Assembly: GCF_003385955.1 (NCBI RefSeq)
Contig: NZ_QRDW01000001.1
Location: 789,893 to 853,892, forward strand
DNA from: Aestuariispira insulae
Lineage (GTDB): Bacteria > Pseudomonadota > Alphaproteobacteria > UBA8366 > Aestuariispiraceae
Direction of reading: 5' to 3'
DNA length: 64,000 nt
In this document: positions 8,630-16,874 of the stretch, one piece after another
How positions within the stretch are numbered: position 1 is the first letter of the stretch
Layout: each line of letters begins with the position of its first letter
Translations under genes and position numbers: made by a program
Notes under the pieces: model-generated
Told to the model about the DNA's origin: nothing
The model's input: the letters and a program-made list of their open reading frames with translations, nothing else
Databases searched by the model: none

Positions 8630-10396
8630 TCAATCAGCTTCCTGGCTGGCCACGTTACGTTTTTCCGCCGCAGGCGGCTCCGGCTGACCATCTTTTTCCA
8701 CTGCCTGAACATGCTCACGCAGCAGGCGATAATCATTCGCACTCATCAATTCAAGCTGTTGTTGCACCTGCTCGCGCGGGATCCCGATGGAGCGCAGCAC
8801 GCGCGCGCCCAGCCTCAGACTGGCCTCAATAGTTTCAGGGATTGCCTCAGCCGCGCCAAGCCGCTCAAGCCGCTCGCTGTTGGCCAGATCGCGCGCACGG
8901 GCATAGATTGGCAAATCGGGCCAGCGTTGATGCAACACAGTCACCAGAACCTCCGCCGCCTTATGCTGGTCCAGCGTGATCACCGCAGCCTTCGCGCGAC
9001 CAATCCCCGCTGCCGCCAGCACATGGGCATTGCCCGCGTTACCATAATAGACCGGCAGATTGCGCCGCCGACCTTCGGCAACCAACGCCCGGTCTAATTC
9101 CAGCGCTACATAGGGAATATGCATTTCCGCCAGCAAATCCGCCACTGTCTGACCAACCCGACCAAACCCCGCAATCACCACATGATTACGAAGATCGAGG
9201 GTCTCATCTTCGAGCATGGGGGCTTCCGGCTCTTCCTTTTCCTTGAACCAGAGCGAGACCTTCTCGCCCAATGAAATCAGGAAAGGTGTTGCCACAATCC
9301 CCATCACCACAACAAGGAAGACGATTTGCTCGATTTCACCTTGCAGGACGCCTTCATTGACCGCCAACCCGATCAGCACAAAAGCAAACTCGCCGCCCTG
9401 AGCCAGTGTGATACCGGCGCGGCTTGCCACTGACCAACGCAGGCCAAACAGCCTTGCACAAAAGGCCATAATCAGGGCTTTGCCCACCAACAGCGCCACC
9501 AGCAACGACATGATCAATGCACCATGATCAAAGATCAAGCCGCCATCCACGATCATGCCGACCGTCATGAAGAAAAGCCCCAGGAACAATCCGCGGAACG
9601 GTGAAATATCCGCCTCCACTTGATGTCGATATTCGGAATCCGCCATCAATATGCCCGCGAGAAACGCCCCCAACGCCATGGAAAGCCCGGCAGCGGCCGT
9701 CAGGAAACTGGTGCCAATCACCAAAAACAGGCTGGTCGCGGTGAAAAGCTCCGGCATTTTTACCGATACCACCACTGCAAATAGCGGACGAAACACATAG
9801 CGGCCCAGCAAAGCCACAAAACCCAGCGCCGCAAGCCCCTGCACGGCTTTCAGGATCAACGCCTGGCTGTTGGGGATATCATCGCCCAGCAAGGGGATCA
9901 TCGCCAACAGAGGCGCCACCGCCAGATCCTGCATCAAGAGCACCGCCAACGAGACCCTGCCAAAACGCTGGACCAATTCTCCGCGCTCAGACAATTCTCC
10001 AAGAACTGTGGCCGTTGACGACAAGGCCAGGCCAAAGCCGATCACAATCGCTGCAGATATATCCAGCCCCAGATTGATCGACACTACGAAAATGATGAAG
10101 GCAGTCACCAGCACCTGCGCCGACCCCAGGCCGAAAACATAGCGCCGCATGGCCCGCAGCCGGTCAATTGGCAACTCCAGACCGATCATGAAGAGCAGGA
10201 ACAAGACACCGAATTCGGCCAGAATCTCGATCACATGCCCTTTGGGCACCAGGTCAAAGCCATGGGGACCGATCAGCATGCCGGCGACCAAATAGCCGAG
10301 TATCGGTGAAAGCCGGAGACGCTTGAACAACGGCACGATCAAAATCGCTCCTGCGAGGATGATCAAGCCATAGACCAAGCTGATATGTTCATTCAT
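8630..10396 (-). CDS. CPA2-family monovalent cation/proton antiporter with TrkA-N domain (KefB/KefC-like)
   Basis: A 588-residue integral membrane protein. Residues 1-380 form the Na+/H+ exchanger domain, with about twelve hydrophobic segments. It is followed by a cytoplasmic TrkA-N (RCK) domain at about 400-520, opened by the nucleotide-binding pattern GFGRVGQT. Proteins of this design exchange K+ or Na+ for protons, and the RCK domain gates the channel in response to NAD(H) or, in KefC, glutathione adducts. No KefF/KefG-type ancillary quinone reductase is adjacent, so glutathione gating is uncertain. The start at ATG 10396 gives the expected MNEHISLVYGLIILAGAI first transmembrane segment. 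Confidence 0.9.
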   Translation of the reverse strand: MNEHISLVYGLIILAGAILIVPLFKRLRLSPILGYLVAGMLIGPHGFDLVPKGHVIEILAEFGVLFLLFMIGLELPIDRLRAMRRYVFGLGSAQVLVTAFIIFVVSINLGLDISAAIVIGFGLALSSTATVLGELSERGELVQRFGRVSLAVLLMQDLAVAPLLAMIPLLGDDIPNSQALILKAVQGLAALGFVALLGRYVFRPLFAVVVSVKMPELFTATSLFLVIGTSFLTAAAGLSMALGAFLAGILMADSEYRHQVEADISPFRGLFLGLFFMTVGMIVDGGLIFDHGALIMSLLVALLVGKALIMAFCARLFGLRWSVASRAGITLAQGGEFAFVLIGLAVNEGVLQGEIEQIVFLVVVMGIVATPFLISLGEKVSLWFKEKEEPEAPMLEDETLDLRNHVVIAGFGRVGQTVADLLAEMHIPYVALELDRALVAEGRRRNLPVYYGNAGNAHVLAAAGIGRAKAAVITLDQHKAAEVLVTVLHQRWPDLPIYARARDLANSERLERLGAAEAIPETIEASLRLGARVLRSIGIPREQVQQQLELMSANDYRLLREHVQAVEKDGQPEPPAAEKRNVASQEAD

Positions 10397-10681
10397 GAAT
10401 CAATACTGCCGAAGGAGCCCGGGGAGGCTTTTAGAATAGCCGAATCGGGGCGCACTGAAAAGATGTTAAGTTATTGTCTTTGTTAATTTATGTTAACAAC
10501 TCAATTTGATATTCATGCCTCGGCAGTGCTTCTCCACTTTTAAACACATCCCCAGACATTGCCGATGATCAATCATCTTTGGCCCCCTCTTCTGGCAGGA
10601 TTTGAGGGCTTTCTGTCATTCACAATGATGCCGGATTGGATATTTTCTGGTTCCAGCTTCAATAGATACCGGAGAACAATC
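10397..10681. other. Divergent intergenic region, AT-rich
   Basis: About 285 bases between the antiporter and the small CxxC protein. The part from 10460 to 10515 is clearly AT-rich and carries three TTAA elements (10466, 10483, 10493), including TGTTAACAA at 10491-10499. It should hold both promoters. I recognise no specific regulator site: the TTAA spacings do not fit the CtrA site with its seven-base spacer. Confidence 0.4.
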
Positions 10682-10867
10682 ATGCCAGAACTGAATATCG
10701 AAGACTGCATCAATGACACCTGCCCCTGGTCCGGCAAGCCGGTCAAAGCAGATTCCTTGACCCGACTCGGGGAGCAGATCGTCGGTTTCTGCAATCCCGG
10801 CTGTCGGGATAAATTTGCCAAAGCAATTGATCATTTCCGGCTTGCCGCCAATGGGCGAAGCGCGTGA
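10682..10867 (+). CDS. Small Cys-rich YHS/TRASH-like protein
   Basis: A 61-residue protein with four cysteines arranged as CINDTCPWSGKPV near the N-terminus and FCNPGCRDKF near residues 38-47. The spacing and the 'C-P-x-S-G-K-P-V ... G-F-C-N-x-G-C-R-D-K-F' pattern resemble YHS/TRASH-type zinc- or copper-binding modules. Small stand-alone proteins of this type are, to my knowledge, widespread in alphaproteobacteria, without assigned function. The start at 10682 is supported by GGAG ten bases upstream; earlier in-frame start codons add unconserved hydrophobic sequence. A strong hairpin follows at 10915. Confidence 0.7.
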   Translation: MPELNIEDCINDTCPWSGKPVKADSLTRLGEQIVGFCNPGCRDKFAKAIDHFRLAANGRSA

Positions 10868-10914
10868 GACCTTCGCAAAATTTCAGAAGATATCTTTAGA
10901 TCGTTTTCAAGACC

Positions 10915-10949
10915 GGTTGTGTCAGCGCCCATCCTTCCCTGACACAACC
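10915..10949. terminator. Hairpin between convergent genes
   Basis: Perfect 11-bp stem GGTTGTGTCAG/CTGACACAACC with a 13-base loop, lying between two convergent genes. There is no clean T-run on either side, so it may be a bidirectional but imperfect terminator. Confidence 0.55.
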
Positions 10950-11014
10950 ACAGATTTTCAATCGATTCTGATTGCTAAGCCCGTCTGATGACAGAGGTCA
11001 CCGTGCGGGTGTAA

Positions 11015-11326
11015 TCAGGAATCAAATTCTTCCGTCACGGCGACCGGATCTTCTATCCGCTCCCAATCGCCACCAGCGGCCATCAGGCATGTTACGCCAT
11101 CCGGGCGGGTATACATGAATGTCCATGTTCCCTTATCCTTGGAAATGAACAATTCCACCAAGGTACCATTACCCGCCAAGCCAACACCGGCGCGTTTCTC
11201 CTGATACCCACTTTCCAGTCGCTTGACGATTTCCTCGTGCGGCCCACAGATATTTTGCGAAGACGCAGGGGAGGCGACGGCGCACATAAGACCGAATACG
11301 GCACCTAGAAACAGGCCTTTCTTCAT
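11015..11326 (-). CDS. Small periplasmic protein, unknown function
   Basis: A 103-residue protein with a classic signal peptide (MKKGLFLGAVFGLM, cleavage probably after ASS near residue 23). The mature part of about 80 residues contains two cysteines (in NICGPHEE and VTCLMAAGG) that may form a disulfide. The pattern G-L-x-G-N-G-T-L-V-E-L-F then G-T-W-T-F is, from memory, common among small exported alphaproteobacterial proteins of unknown role. AAGGAGG precedes ATG 11326. It is followed downstream by the convergent hairpin. No functional assignment is possible. Confidence 0.75.
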   Translation of the reverse strand: MKKGLFLGAVFGLMCAVASPASSQNICGPHEEIVKRLESGYQEKRAGVGLAGNGTLVELFISKDKGTWTFMYTRPDGVTCLMAAGGDWERIEDPVAVTEEFDS

Positions 11327-11707
11327 GTCGTCCTCCTTCTCAGATCATTCTGATCGGTTAGTTTTCTGCCTGTGAGCGCACAATAATCATGTCAACTCAC
11401 CTTGATAAATACGAAATAGTTCTTTGAATTTTTATGAATGATATAAATATCATTTTAATTACTAGAAGCTATTTATCGTAATATTTAAATTAGCACAATT
11501 TTGTTAATATGATCCTAATGCGTTTGTTAACAAATGATTACTAACAAAAGGCAATTTTTTAGTTAATTAAAACTTTACGAATGAGGAAATCTCACTTGGA
11601 ATAATTTTTAGATTCTTAAACTGATTAGAATTCTATGTTTTTTTTCAATTGCTTTGCCCATTTCAGCCTTCTAGCGTTGCGATCGGTCCAGGCGGTCAAA
11701 AACGGCT
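11327..11707. other. AT-rich intergenic island
   Basis: About 380 bases between the stop of the histidine kinase gene and the start of the small periplasmic protein. From 11395 to 11650 the composition is far richer in A and T than anything around it. It contains a perfect 12-base palindrome TTTGTTAACAAA at 11523-11534 and several TTAA and TTTGTTAAT elements. It has no open frame or recognisable RNA. It must contain the promoter of the small protein gene. Confidence 0.5.
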
Positions 11708-13663
11708 TCACTGCGACGACGGCGCCGTCACCGAGCCTTCTATCGCCCCAGTAGATTGCAGTAACCGGAAAGCCGGAAAGACCAGAGTAACCTGGGTGCC
11801 GGCCCCTGGCTCGCTTTGTACCTCCAGACGGCCGCCGTGCAGTTCCATCATGTTCTTGGCCAACGGCAAACCAAGCCCAGTCCCCCTATGGCGGCTATCA
11901 TAGGCGTTTTGAACCATGCCAAATGGTGTCAGTGCAGTGGCGATACCATCTTCATCCATGCCGATACCGGTATCTGTAACCTGCAAAATGAAGCCGCCAT
12001 CCGGCAAACGCTCGAACCCGACACTAACCACACCGCCATCTTGCGTGAATTTCACCGCATTACTGAGCAGATTGACGATAATCTGCCGTATCAGACGCTG
12101 ATCGGCATAGATGGGTAATGCCTCTTCAACCATGTCATTGCGCAGGATGATTCCCGCCTCTCGCGCCTGTATCAGAACCATCTGCAAGGCATCATTAACG
12201 GCAGCCGCTAGGTCAAATTCCGTTTCGGTGATCTCAAACTTGCCAGCTTCAATAGAGGAAACATCAAGAATATCGTCAATAATCTCCAATAGATGGCGGC
12301 CTGAGAGATGAATATCCTCTACATATTCCACATATTTGGAGGATCCGAGCGGGCCAAAAGCCTTTTGGCGCATCATTTCGGAAAAACCAATGATTGCGTT
12401 TAGTGGTGTCCTGAGCTCATGACTCATGGACGCGAGGAATTTACCTTTCACTTCATTGGAGGTTTCCGCTTCTCGGCGCAGTTTAGCCAGCAAATCGACC
12501 TGTTGTGAGATACCCCGGAAGATTAGCCCGATCAGGAAAAGGAAAAACACCACCCCCACCATGCTAAGCAGGAAAACATAAAGCCAGGTTTCAGAGAGAT
12601 CTCCCTGAAGCCGGTTTTCACGATCTTCCAAACGCCCCTGCACATCCTGAAGCAACAAAGAAAAATCTTGTTCAAATCCCAGGACCAACAGGTCCAGTTC
12701 TCTTTCCATCTCCCTTTCTTCATGCACCAGATCCAGATAGGAACGGCGTAAATTATACAAACCGCCTTCACCCATTTGGATCGTTTGATGATCTTGATCA
12801 ATCACATAACCAATTCCGAACAGGGCGGTTCGCAGAGCTTCCAACTCTGCCTGAACAATCCGTGCGCTTTCCGGATTTACCTTTGCAAGCAAACGATTAT
12901 CCCGATCCAGTCGCTCAAAATTCGGTTTCAACTGGTTATCCCGAATATCGGACAGGCGATCATGGGAGGTTTCTTTTCCCAATATTTCAACCAAGCGCTG
13001 CAAATCAGCCATCTCGCGTTGGAAATCAGCAATGAAGCTTTTCAGCATATTGCGATGCGTCAGGATGACCGAATTGGCCAAACTGTCACGGAACCGTTCC
13101 GGTGCCTCATCAAAACGGCGCAATTCCTGTGCAGCCCGCAATCTCTCGCGCCCGGTCAAACGGCTGATTTCCTCATGGACCGTAAAAAAATGGCCCCGGG
13201 CCCTTTCCAGCGTTTTCTCCAAGGAAACATCCGCATATACCCGCTCAAATGACCGGCGCCAGGCAATTGATTTTTGCGTAAGCTTTTCCAATTCAAGCGC
13301 CATTTGAACCAACGTTGCTCCATGCCCATCCTTTTTCTCTTCTGGAAAGGTGTTTAACAGGACATCAATGGCATGTTTAAGGGAGGCGCTGAATTGAAGC
13401 CCCGAAGCCCCTTCCATATTCCGGTTCGGGTCCAAGGTTATTCTGACAGTGCTGACATTCAGTCCCTGGAATTTACGGATCTCAGCCTCCCGATCCGCAA
13501 GGGTTATTTTCTCCTGAAATATTCTTCGCTGGCTGTCGCGTTGATTGAGGATTCCCCAGCCTAGCGCAAAATTGACAACAATCGCGATAGCCAGGGTCAG
13601 GCCGACCAAAATCCACAACAGCCGGATAATCCGTTTTGACTCCCGGTGATCCCCCATGGCCAT
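11708..13663 (-). CDS. Membrane sensor histidine kinase with large helical periplasmic domain
   Basis: A 651-residue kinase. Transmembrane helix 1 is at 13-35 and helix 2 at 360-382. They enclose a periplasmic domain of about 320 residues, predicted largely helical (many charged heptad-like stretches). The cytoplasmic part has HisKA with the phospho-acceptor His415 in SHELRTPLNAIIGFSEMM and a HATPase_c domain with N-box NLLSNAVKFT, G1 box DTGIGMDEDG and G2 box GTGLGLPLAKNMMELHGG. The protein ends soon after, with no receiver domain. Its ATG follows the stop of the binding-protein gene directly (TGA ATG). It presumably senses that protein's ligand state, as in periplasmic binding protein/kinase pairs such as LuxP/LuxQ or TorT/TorS. 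No response regulator is adjacent. Confidence 0.92.
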   Translation of the reverse strand: MAMGDHRESKRIIRLLWILVGLTLAIAIVVNFALGWGILNQRDSQRRIFQEKITLADREAEIRKFQGLNVSTVRITLDPNRNMEGASGLQFSASLKHAIDVLLNTFPEEKKDGHGATLVQMALELEKLTQKSIAWRRSFERVYADVSLEKTLERARGHFFTVHEEISRLTGRERLRAAQELRRFDEAPERFRDSLANSVILTHRNMLKSFIADFQREMADLQRLVEILGKETSHDRLSDIRDNQLKPNFERLDRDNRLLAKVNPESARIVQAELEALRTALFGIGYVIDQDHQTIQMGEGGLYNLRRSYLDLVHEEREMERELDLLVLGFEQDFSLLLQDVQGRLEDRENRLQGDLSETWLYVFLLSMVGVVFFLFLIGLIFRGISQQVDLLAKLRREAETSNEVKGKFLASMSHELRTPLNAIIGFSEMMRQKAFGPLGSSKYVEYVEDIHLSGRHLLEIIDDILDVSSIEAGKFEITETEFDLAAAVNDALQMVLIQAREAGIILRNDMVEEALPIYADQRLIRQIIVNLLSNAVKFTQDGGVVSVGFERLPDGGFILQVTDTGIGMDEDGIATALTPFGMVQNAYDSRHRGTGLGLPLAKNMMELHGGRLEVQSEPGAGTQVTLVFPAFRLLQSTGAIEGSVTAPSSQ

Positions 13664-14881
13664 TCAGCCCTTCCCCAGATATAGGTGGATCTGATCCCAT
13701 CGAAATGGTTGAAATTCACCATCCTTCAAAATGGTAGGCCAGATCCGGTGGCTTGCTTGATGCTCCTGCCTGCTGAACTCGAGGGGAAAACCGAGGCCGA
13801 TATCAAAACGCCCCAACCCCTCCACGGCCTCTACAAGCCCTTCCCTGGTCAGGGGATCAGATGCACCCGCCATAGCGCGCAAAAGGATTTTGGCGGCGAT
13901 GTACCCTTCCAGACTGCCAAAGGAGAGTTCTGCCGACGGTGCGTAGATGGCCATATCCTCACGATATTCCCTGACAATCGGCAAAGAGGTATCGTTTGGA
14001 TGCGGCACGACCTGGGTGACAACCACGCCATCGACCTCTCCCTCCAGCGCATTGGCCAGCGGCGCCCCTCCCACAAAGGAAATATTCAGCATCAAGGAGG
14101 AAACACCGTTTTGTCGAGCCAGCCGCATGAAACGGGCGCTTGGACCATAGGCTCCGACAAGAATCACCGCCTTCGGCAGACGCTCTGCCACCAGCATATC
14201 CGCCAAAGCGTTTTCAACAGCGAGGGTATTGCGCTCATAGCGCGCGTGAATGATCGCCGTGTCATCGGCAAGGCCATGCCGCCTTAATGCGGCAATCCCG
14301 CCAGCATATCCCGCATCGCCATAACCGTCCCGTTGAGTGAAAAAGGCAATATCCTCCGGAACCAGACCGCCATGGGTAATAAGGGCATCCACCATGGCCG
14401 CCATTTCTTCCACATAACTTGCCCGGTAATTGATGACATAGCGATCCGGCGGCCCCCGCCGCAATGCGCCCGCACCTGTAAAGGGAGCAAAGAAGAGCGT
14501 TCTTTCTTCATTGGCAATCGGCAGGGCGGCAATAGCGGTAGGCGTGCCGACATTGCCAATCACGGCAAGCACCTGATCCTGCTCGATCAACTGACGCATA
14601 TTGGGTGCCGTTCTTGATGGCTCATAACCATCATCCAGGACTTTCAGAGCAACCAGCCTGTTATGAATGCCGTGGTCCGCATTCCGTCGTGCAAGCCGGA
14701 CATTGACCCCCAACATCATATTCTGCCCCAGTTCCGACGCCGGACCGGTCAGGGCCGTGGACATGCCCAACAGATAGGGTTCAGTCGCAAAAGATCGACT
14801 GGCCCCGCAAAAAATCACGGCCAGGATGGCAACCCAAATCATTGCCCCGCTGCGGCATGCGGATAAATTTGGCAGACGCAT
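13664..14881 (-). CDS. Periplasmic binding protein of the Leu/Ile/Val (LivJ/K) fold, partner of the kinase
   Basis: A 405-residue protein with a signal peptide (hydrophobic core about 14-27, cleavage after SFA near 32). The mature protein belongs to the type I periplasmic-binding fold, with the opening motif LLGMSTALTGPASELGQNM, the hinge region VIGNVGTPTAIAALP and the C-lobe SFGSLEGYIAAKILLRAM. These proteins bind amino acids, amides or similar small molecules. There are no ABC permease or ATPase genes nearby, and the gene runs directly into a histidine kinase, so a sensory rather than transport role is likely. I choose ATG 14881, which has AGAGGAG five bases upstream, rather than the TTG at 14911. 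Confidence 0.88.
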   Translation of the reverse strand: MRLPNLSACRSGAMIWVAILAVIFCGASRSFATEPYLLGMSTALTGPASELGQNMMLGVNVRLARRNADHGIHNRLVALKVLDDGYEPSRTAPNMRQLIEQDQVLAVIGNVGTPTAIAALPIANEERTLFFAPFTGAGALRRGPPDRYVINYRASYVEEMAAMVDALITHGGLVPEDIAFFTQRDGYGDAGYAGGIAALRRHGLADDTAIIHARYERNTLAVENALADMLVAERLPKAVILVGAYGPSARFMRLARQNGVSSLMLNISFVGGAPLANALEGEVDGVVVTQVVPHPNDTSLPIVREYREDMAIYAPSAELSFGSLEGYIAAKILLRAMAGASDPLTREGLVEAVEGLGRFDIGLGFPLEFSRQEHQASHRIWPTILKDGEFQPFRWDQIHLYLGKG

Positions 14882-14970
14882 CGCTCCTCTCCGCATCGCG
14901 ACCGGCACCAAAACCGGTTCTTACCCGCCTTCCAACCTAGGGGAGGAGTTGTTAATTTTCTTTTAGCAAG

Positions 14971-15009
14971 AATAAATTAAAGGGCGGGAAAGTTACCCTC
15001 CCCGCCCTT
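14971..15009 (-). terminator. Terminator of the pnt operon
   Basis: Nine-bp stem AAGGGCGGG/CCCGCCCTT (14980-14988 with 15001-15009). On the minus strand it is followed by TTTAATTTATT. It lies 25 bases after the pntB stop. Confidence 0.8.
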
Positions 15010-15034
15010 GGACTAGAACCGTTTGATCGTACGG

Positions 15035-16429
15035 TTATTCCATCGCCTTCACGATGCCTTCGCACATATGTTTAGCATCGCCGAACAGCATCATGGTGTT
15101 ATCCCGGAAGAACAATTCGTTCTGTACACCGGCATAGCCTGCGGCCATGCCGCGTTTGACGAACAAGACCTGCTGCGCCTTTTCCACATCCAGGATCGGC
15201 ATCCCGTAGATCGGGCTTGCCTTGTCTGTCTTGGCCGCCGGATTGGTCACATCATTCGCGCCGATGACAAAAACAACCTCGGTCTGGGCAAAGTCACGGT
15301 TGATCTCTTCCAATTCCAGGACCTCGTCATAAGGCACGCTGGCTTCCGCGAGCAGCACATTCATATGGCCCGGCATGCGTCCCGCCACCGGGTGGATCGC
15401 ATACCGCACCTTGACGCCCTCTTCCTTCAGCAGATCCGCCATCTCGCGTAATGCATGCTGGGCCTGAGCCACCGCCATGCCGTATCCCGGCACGATGATG
15501 ACAGAGCTGGCATTTTTCATGATGAAGGCCGCATCCGCCGCAGAACCGGATTTGACCGGCCGGTCCTCGACCTGGCCGCCAGCCCCACCGGCAGAACTGT
15601 CTTCACCACCAAAACCGCCCAGGATCACATTGATAATCGACCGGTTCATCCCCTTACACATGATATAAGAGAGGATCGCACCAGATGCGCCAACCAAGGC
15701 CCCGGTCACGATCAAAGCCGTATTGGCAAGCGTGAAGCCGATGCCGCAGGCCGCCCAGCCGGAATAACTGTTCAGCATGGAAACCACCACGGGCATATCC
15801 GCACCACCAATCGGGATGATCAGCAGGAAGCCCAGAACGGTTGCCAGAATGACAATCATCCAGAATGTGCTGGGGTTCTGGTCCATGCAGAACCAGACCA
15901 GCAATACCGCCATAAGGAGACCCAGCAATGCATTCAGCTTATGCTGGCCGGCAAAGGTCACAGGCGCCGAGCGGAAAATGCCCTGCAGCTTGCCAAAGGC
16001 AACCAGGGAACCGGAGAAGGTGATGGCACCAATGGCCGTTCCCAGCCCCATTTCCAGCAAGCTGGCTACCGCGATGTTACCACTTTCGCCAATATTATAG
16101 GCTTCCGGTGCATAGAAGGCAGCGCCTGCAACAAAAACCGCGGCCGCACCGACCAGGGAATGGAAGGCCGCCACAAGTTGCGGCAGGGCCGTCATCTCAA
16201 TTTTGCGGGCAATCACGGTGCCGATCCCGCCACCGATCACGATCCCCGCCAGGATCAATTCGTAAGAGAGCACATTGGGCATGGCCAGCGTGGTCAACAC
16301 GGCAATCACCATCCCGATGATGCCCAGCATGTTACCGCGCCTCGCTGTTTCCGGTGAAGACAGGCCCCTCAAGGCCATAATGAAGCAAATCGCCGCTGCC
16401 AGATAGGCGAAGGCTGATAGATTTTCCAT
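15035..16429 (-). CDS. pntB: NAD(P) transhydrogenase subunit beta
   Basis: A 464-residue subunit, the normal length for PntB. It has about eight or nine transmembrane helices (residues 1-260, proton channel, domain II) followed by the cytoplasmic NADP(H)-binding domain III (about 285-464). That domain carries VIIVPGYGMAVAQAQHAL, the GRMPGHMNVLLAEA loop and GANDVTNPAA. With the alpha subunits it couples hydride transfer from NADH to NADP+ with proton entry, making NADPH. It is the last gene of a three-gene operon and follows pntAB by 22 bases. A good terminator follows. Confidence 0.96.
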   Translation of the reverse strand: MENLSAFAYLAAAICFIMALRGLSSPETARRGNMLGIIGMVIAVLTTLAMPNVLSYELILAGIVIGGGIGTVIARKIEMTALPQLVAAFHSLVGAAAVFVAGAAFYAPEAYNIGESGNIAVASLLEMGLGTAIGAITFSGSLVAFGKLQGIFRSAPVTFAGQHKLNALLGLLMAVLLVWFCMDQNPSTFWMIVILATVLGFLLIIPIGGADMPVVVSMLNSYSGWAACGIGFTLANTALIVTGALVGASGAILSYIMCKGMNRSIINVILGGFGGEDSSAGGAGGQVEDRPVKSGSAADAAFIMKNASSVIIVPGYGMAVAQAQHALREMADLLKEEGVKVRYAIHPVAGRMPGHMNVLLAEASVPYDEVLELEEINRDFAQTEVVFVIGANDVTNPAAKTDKASPIYGMPILDVEKAQQVLFVKRGMAAGYAGVQNELFFRDNTMMLFGDAKHMCEGIVKAME

Positions 16430-16451
16430 GGGTTCTTTCCCCCTTCCCTAA

Positions 16452-16868
16452 TCAGGCTTTGGGTTTCTTCTTGAACATCGAAAGCATTCGGTTGGTCACA
16501 ACGAAGCCGCCAAAGATATTCACGCTGGCCAGGACCACAGCAATGAAGCCGAAGATCTTGGACAGGTTCATATCCGCAGGACCCGCTGCAATCAGTGCGC
16601 CGACAATGATCACGGAGGAAATGGCGTTGGTGACGCCCATCAGGGGCGAATGCAAGGCCGGTGTCACCGACCAGACCACGTAATAGCCCACAAAGCAGGC
16701 CAGCACGAAGGCGGTGAAAAGATAGATAAAGGGCGTGCCGCCACTGGCTTCCGCTGCCTGGGCAACGGCCGGGACGATCTCTGTGGACTGTGCGGCAACG
16801 GCCTCAGCCAGTTCTTTCGCCTGGTTGGCCAGATTTTCCGCCTTTTCAATCAGTTCCTGTTTTTCCAT
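16452..16868 (-). CDS. pntAB: NAD(P) transhydrogenase alpha subunit 2 (membrane part)
   Basis: A 138-residue protein. A charged, coiled N-terminal stretch (1-30, heptads of Glu/Lys/Ala/Leu) leads into three transmembrane helices (about 46-70, 76-98 and 104-128). This corresponds to the membrane segment that is fused to domain I in E. coli PntA but is a separate polypeptide in most alphaproteobacteria. [15 protein letters not shown] is the characteristic proton-channel motif. It lies six bases after pntAA and 22 before pntB. The N-terminal coiled part may pair with the extended tail of PntAA. Confidence 0.94.
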   Translation of the reverse strand: MEKQELIEKAENLANQAKELAEAVAAQSTEIVPAVAQAAEASGGTPFIYLFTAFVLACFVGYYVVWSVTPALHSPLMGVTNAISSVIIVGALIAAGPADMNLSKIFGFIAVVLASVNIFGGFVVTNRMLSMFKKKPKA

Positions 16869-16874
16869 CGGGCT

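Noticed and set aside
10466-10496. TTAA elements resembling the CtrA site (TTAA-N7-TTAA)
   Set aside because: The spacers are 13 and 6 bases, not 7, and the region is simply AT-rich.
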